A stretch of DNA of 32,077 nt from UBA987 sp047620825 (lineage in GTDB: Bacteria > Bacteroidota > Bacteroidia > NS11-12g > UBA9320), in NCBI GenBank assembly GCA_047620825.1, contig JBLHOC010000013.1, positions 1 to 32,077 on the forward strand, in the 5' to 3' direction. The position numbers were made by a program, and so were the translations under genes. Every line of letters begins with the position of its first letter. Position 1 is the stretch's first letter. This document shows, in pieces, positions 30,580-32,077 of this stretch. Below the pieces are notes generated by a model that had not been told where the DNA came from, made no database searches, and saw nothing but the letters and a program-made list of their open reading frames with translations.

Positions 30580-30610
30580 TTTGAATATCGATTGATTTAT
30601 AGCACTTTTG
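30580..30610 (+). promoter_or_regulatory. Probable promoter of the antiporter gene
   Basis: A -33 TTTG at 30580-30583 and a near -7 box CACTTTTG at 30603-30610 (one mismatch) are separated by 19 bases, the consensus spacing. The ATG at 30615 follows after TTGT, four bases, which again predicts a leaderless mRNA. Confidence 0.55.
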
Positions 30611-30614
30611 TTGT

Positions 30615-31829
30615 ATGACGGCCTATCTACTCATTTTTGCAGGTTCAATAGCAATTATCGCTTCCTACTTGTTTACTGAAATCAGTAAACGGACGAGCAT
30701 ACCATCGGTACTTATGCTCATTGGCGCTGGCGCCATTCTTGGTCAATTTTATACCATAGATTCTGGTGCTCTGGCTCAGCCATTAGAAGTGTTGGGTATA
30801 ATTGGGTTGGTCATGATTGTTTTAGAAGGAGCATTAGACTTAGAGTTAACAAAAGAGAAAATACCGCTCATAAAAAAATCTTTTGGTATGGCATCTTTGG
30901 GTTTGATTGGTTCAGTGTTGGTGATTGGTTTTATTCTTAAAGTGGTGTTTGGAATGACGTTGGGTTCTGCCATATTATATGCAACACCTTTGTCTGTAAT
31001 CAGCAGTGCGATTGTAATACCTAGTGTAGATCAACTACGGAGTGATAAAAAGGAATTCTTAGTCTATGAGAGTTGCATATCAGATATTTTAGGCATCATG
31101 CTATTCTACTTCGTTATTGGATTGCTGAACAATCCTGACCCAATTCAGGAGGTGACGAATTTTAGTTTGAAACTGATAGTGACCATTGTTATTTCGATCA
31201 TTACCAGTTTTGGTTTAATATTCTTGTTTAAATATATAAAGACTAAGGTCAAAATATTTTTGTTTTTAGCCATTTTAATGGGGCTATATGCCATCGAAAA
31301 AAGTCTGCATTTAAGTCCACTTATTTTAATCCTCATTTTTGGAATGATGTTAAAAAACAATCAGTTGATTTTTAGAGGCGCATTGGCCAATAAAATAAGC
31401 AAGATGGAGCTAAAACTGATGGAACATAATTTTCACATTATTACACGTGAAACGGCATTTGTGCTTCGTACTTTTTTCTTTATAATTTTCGGTATGTCTA
31501 TGGTTTTAAGTAGTCTACTCGATATTAAGGCACTTGGAATAAGTTTACTTATCACTGGGTTAATGTTTTTGGTTCGATGGTTGTTACTTAAGGTCTTTGG
31601 GAAAGGTGTTGGCCGTCCTTTATTGCTGGTGGCCCCACGTGGTTTAATAACAGTCTTACTGTTCTACTCCATTCCAAATGATTTAATTTCCACAGTCTTT
31701 CCTGAAAGTGTCATTTTGTACGTTGTTATTTTTACTAGTTTAATAATGACTTACGGATTGATTAGGAACCAAGCGACTCCTAGCGATTCAATGTTACCTG
31801 ATGAGGTGATTCCTGATAATGTAGGGTGA
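30615..31829 (+). CDS. Monovalent cation:proton antiporter (CPA/NhaP-like)
   Basis: The product is 404 residues with about twelve TM helices and a short cytoplasmic tail. The family layout is visible: TM1 YLLIFAGSIAIIASYLF, the ISKRTSIPSVLMLIGAGAILG segment, GLVMIVLEGALDLEL, the unwound helix ATPLSVISSAIVIPSVDQLRSDKKEFLVYESCISDILGI, and a C-terminal GVGRPLLLVAPRGLITVLLFYSIP with the conserved PRG arginine. The ion-binding aspartate is D157. The residue before it is serine (S156) where electroneutral CPA1 exchangers have asparagine and electrogenic CPA2 ones have aspartate. The transported ion (Na+, K+ or Li+ against H+) is not certain. It is expressed from its own promoter. Confidence 0.9.
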   Translation: MTAYLLIFAGSIAIIASYLFTEISKRTSIPSVLMLIGAGAILGQFYTIDSGALAQPLEVLGIIGLVMIVLEGALDLELTKEKIPLIKKSFGMASLGLIGSVLVIGFILKVVFGMTLGSAILYATPLSVISSAIVIPSVDQLRSDKKEFLVYESCISDILGIMLFYFVIGLLNNPDPIQEVTNFSLKLIVTIVISIITSFGLIFLFKYIKTKVKIFLFLAILMGLYAIEKSLHLSPLILILIFGMMLKNNQLIFRGALANKISKMELKLMEHNFHIITRETAFVLRTFFFIIFGMSMVLSSLLDIKALGISLLITGLMFLVRWLLLKVFGKGVGRPLLLVAPRGLITVLLFYSIPNDLISTVFPESVILYVVIFTSLIMTYGLIRNQATPSDSMLPDEVIPDNVG

Positions 31830-32077
31830 CGACATCAAATATTTAGAGGATTTCTCTGTGATTCACGCAACCCTTTAGGGTTTTTGTCACTAGCATCCGA
31901 AAGTTTTCAATAAATGGTCAAAATGTCTCTACACCCCAGCAAATACGTGCTTGAAGTAGGATTTACCCAGAAAATAAGTCGACATCAAGTGTCATCTTTG
32001 TTTGCCGAGATAGAGTAACTTTTTTCACTCCTTCATTTACTTGGTTGCATACGTAATCCAATGATAGGTAGTGATAC
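31830..32077. other. Right-edge noncoding stretch, 248 bases
   Basis: Apart from the weak hairpin, I see only a 34-codon ORF on the plus strand (31914-32018) and a 37-codon open stretch on the minus strand running in from the right edge. Neither has recognisable sequence. The latter could be the end of a gene outside the window. Confidence 0.4.
31867..31886 (+). terminator. Weak candidate terminator after the antiporter
   Basis: The short hairpin AACCC / GGGTT around TTTA (31869-31882) is followed by a few T. The five-pair stem is weak. Confidence 0.4.

Noticed and set aside
31830..32077. tRNA or other structured RNA at the right edge
   Set aside because: No cloverleaf arms, CCA end or known riboswitch pattern could be drawn.

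Overview
The window looks like a chromosomal segment of a member of the Bacteroidota, probably Flavobacteriales or a relative. Several things point there. Promoter-like boxes match the Bacteroidota -7 consensus TAnnTTTG (for example at 2026, 9227, 11507 and 26754). Start codons are preceded by A-rich sequence rather than a clear Shine-Dalgarno motif. Families typical of the phylum are present: a PorV/PorQ-family barrel, a type IX secretion (T9SS) type A sorting domain, DUF3078, DUF2911, and Rho with a long disordered insertion. I see no rRNA, tRNA, CRISPR array, insertion sequence, integrase or phage gene. The DNA reads as continuous host chromosome.

Layout. Positions 1-1982 hold the end of a large secreted protein and a PorV/PorQ-like outer-membrane barrel. 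Positions 2026-2966 hold a promoter, a hairpin plus U-tract leader, greA and a HIT-family gene. ruvC (minus) is divergent from an operon of a UPF0104-like membrane protein, a family 2 glycosyltransferase and a small winged-helix-like protein (3600-5927). Two overlapping minus-strand genes of unknown function (5901-7320) follow, one of them a probable lipoprotein. Next come citrate synthase (7594-8880), a MazG-type pyrophosphohydrolase (minus), and a divergent pterin synthase plus biotin carrier pair (9248-10177). Two exported proteins (DUF3078, DUF2911) end at a symmetric bidirectional terminator at 12397. On its other side are a small exported protein and rho on the minus strand.

The central feature is one 11.5-kb gene (15142-26661). 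It encodes a 3839-residue T9SS-exported surface protein. In order it has a signal peptide, an N-terminal globular region, three tandem copies of a roughly 557-residue unit (CARDB-like Ig domain plus right-handed beta-helix), a fourth CARDB-like domain, one PKD domain, three Ig-like domains, seventeen PKD domains and a type A sorting domain. It ends in a clean intrinsic terminator. Downstream are a small membrane protein, a serine beta-lactamase-family hydrolase, a two-domain envelope protein (minus) divergent from an HTH regulator across a palindromic operator candidate, and a cation/proton antiporter.

The most interesting non-gene signals are four. The greA transcript appears to begin at a perfect terminator-like hairpin. 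Several genes have the -7 box only 3-6 nt before the ATG, which predicts leaderless mRNAs. The mazG and pterin synthase promoters lie back to back. A dyad separates the envelope protein from the HTH regulator.
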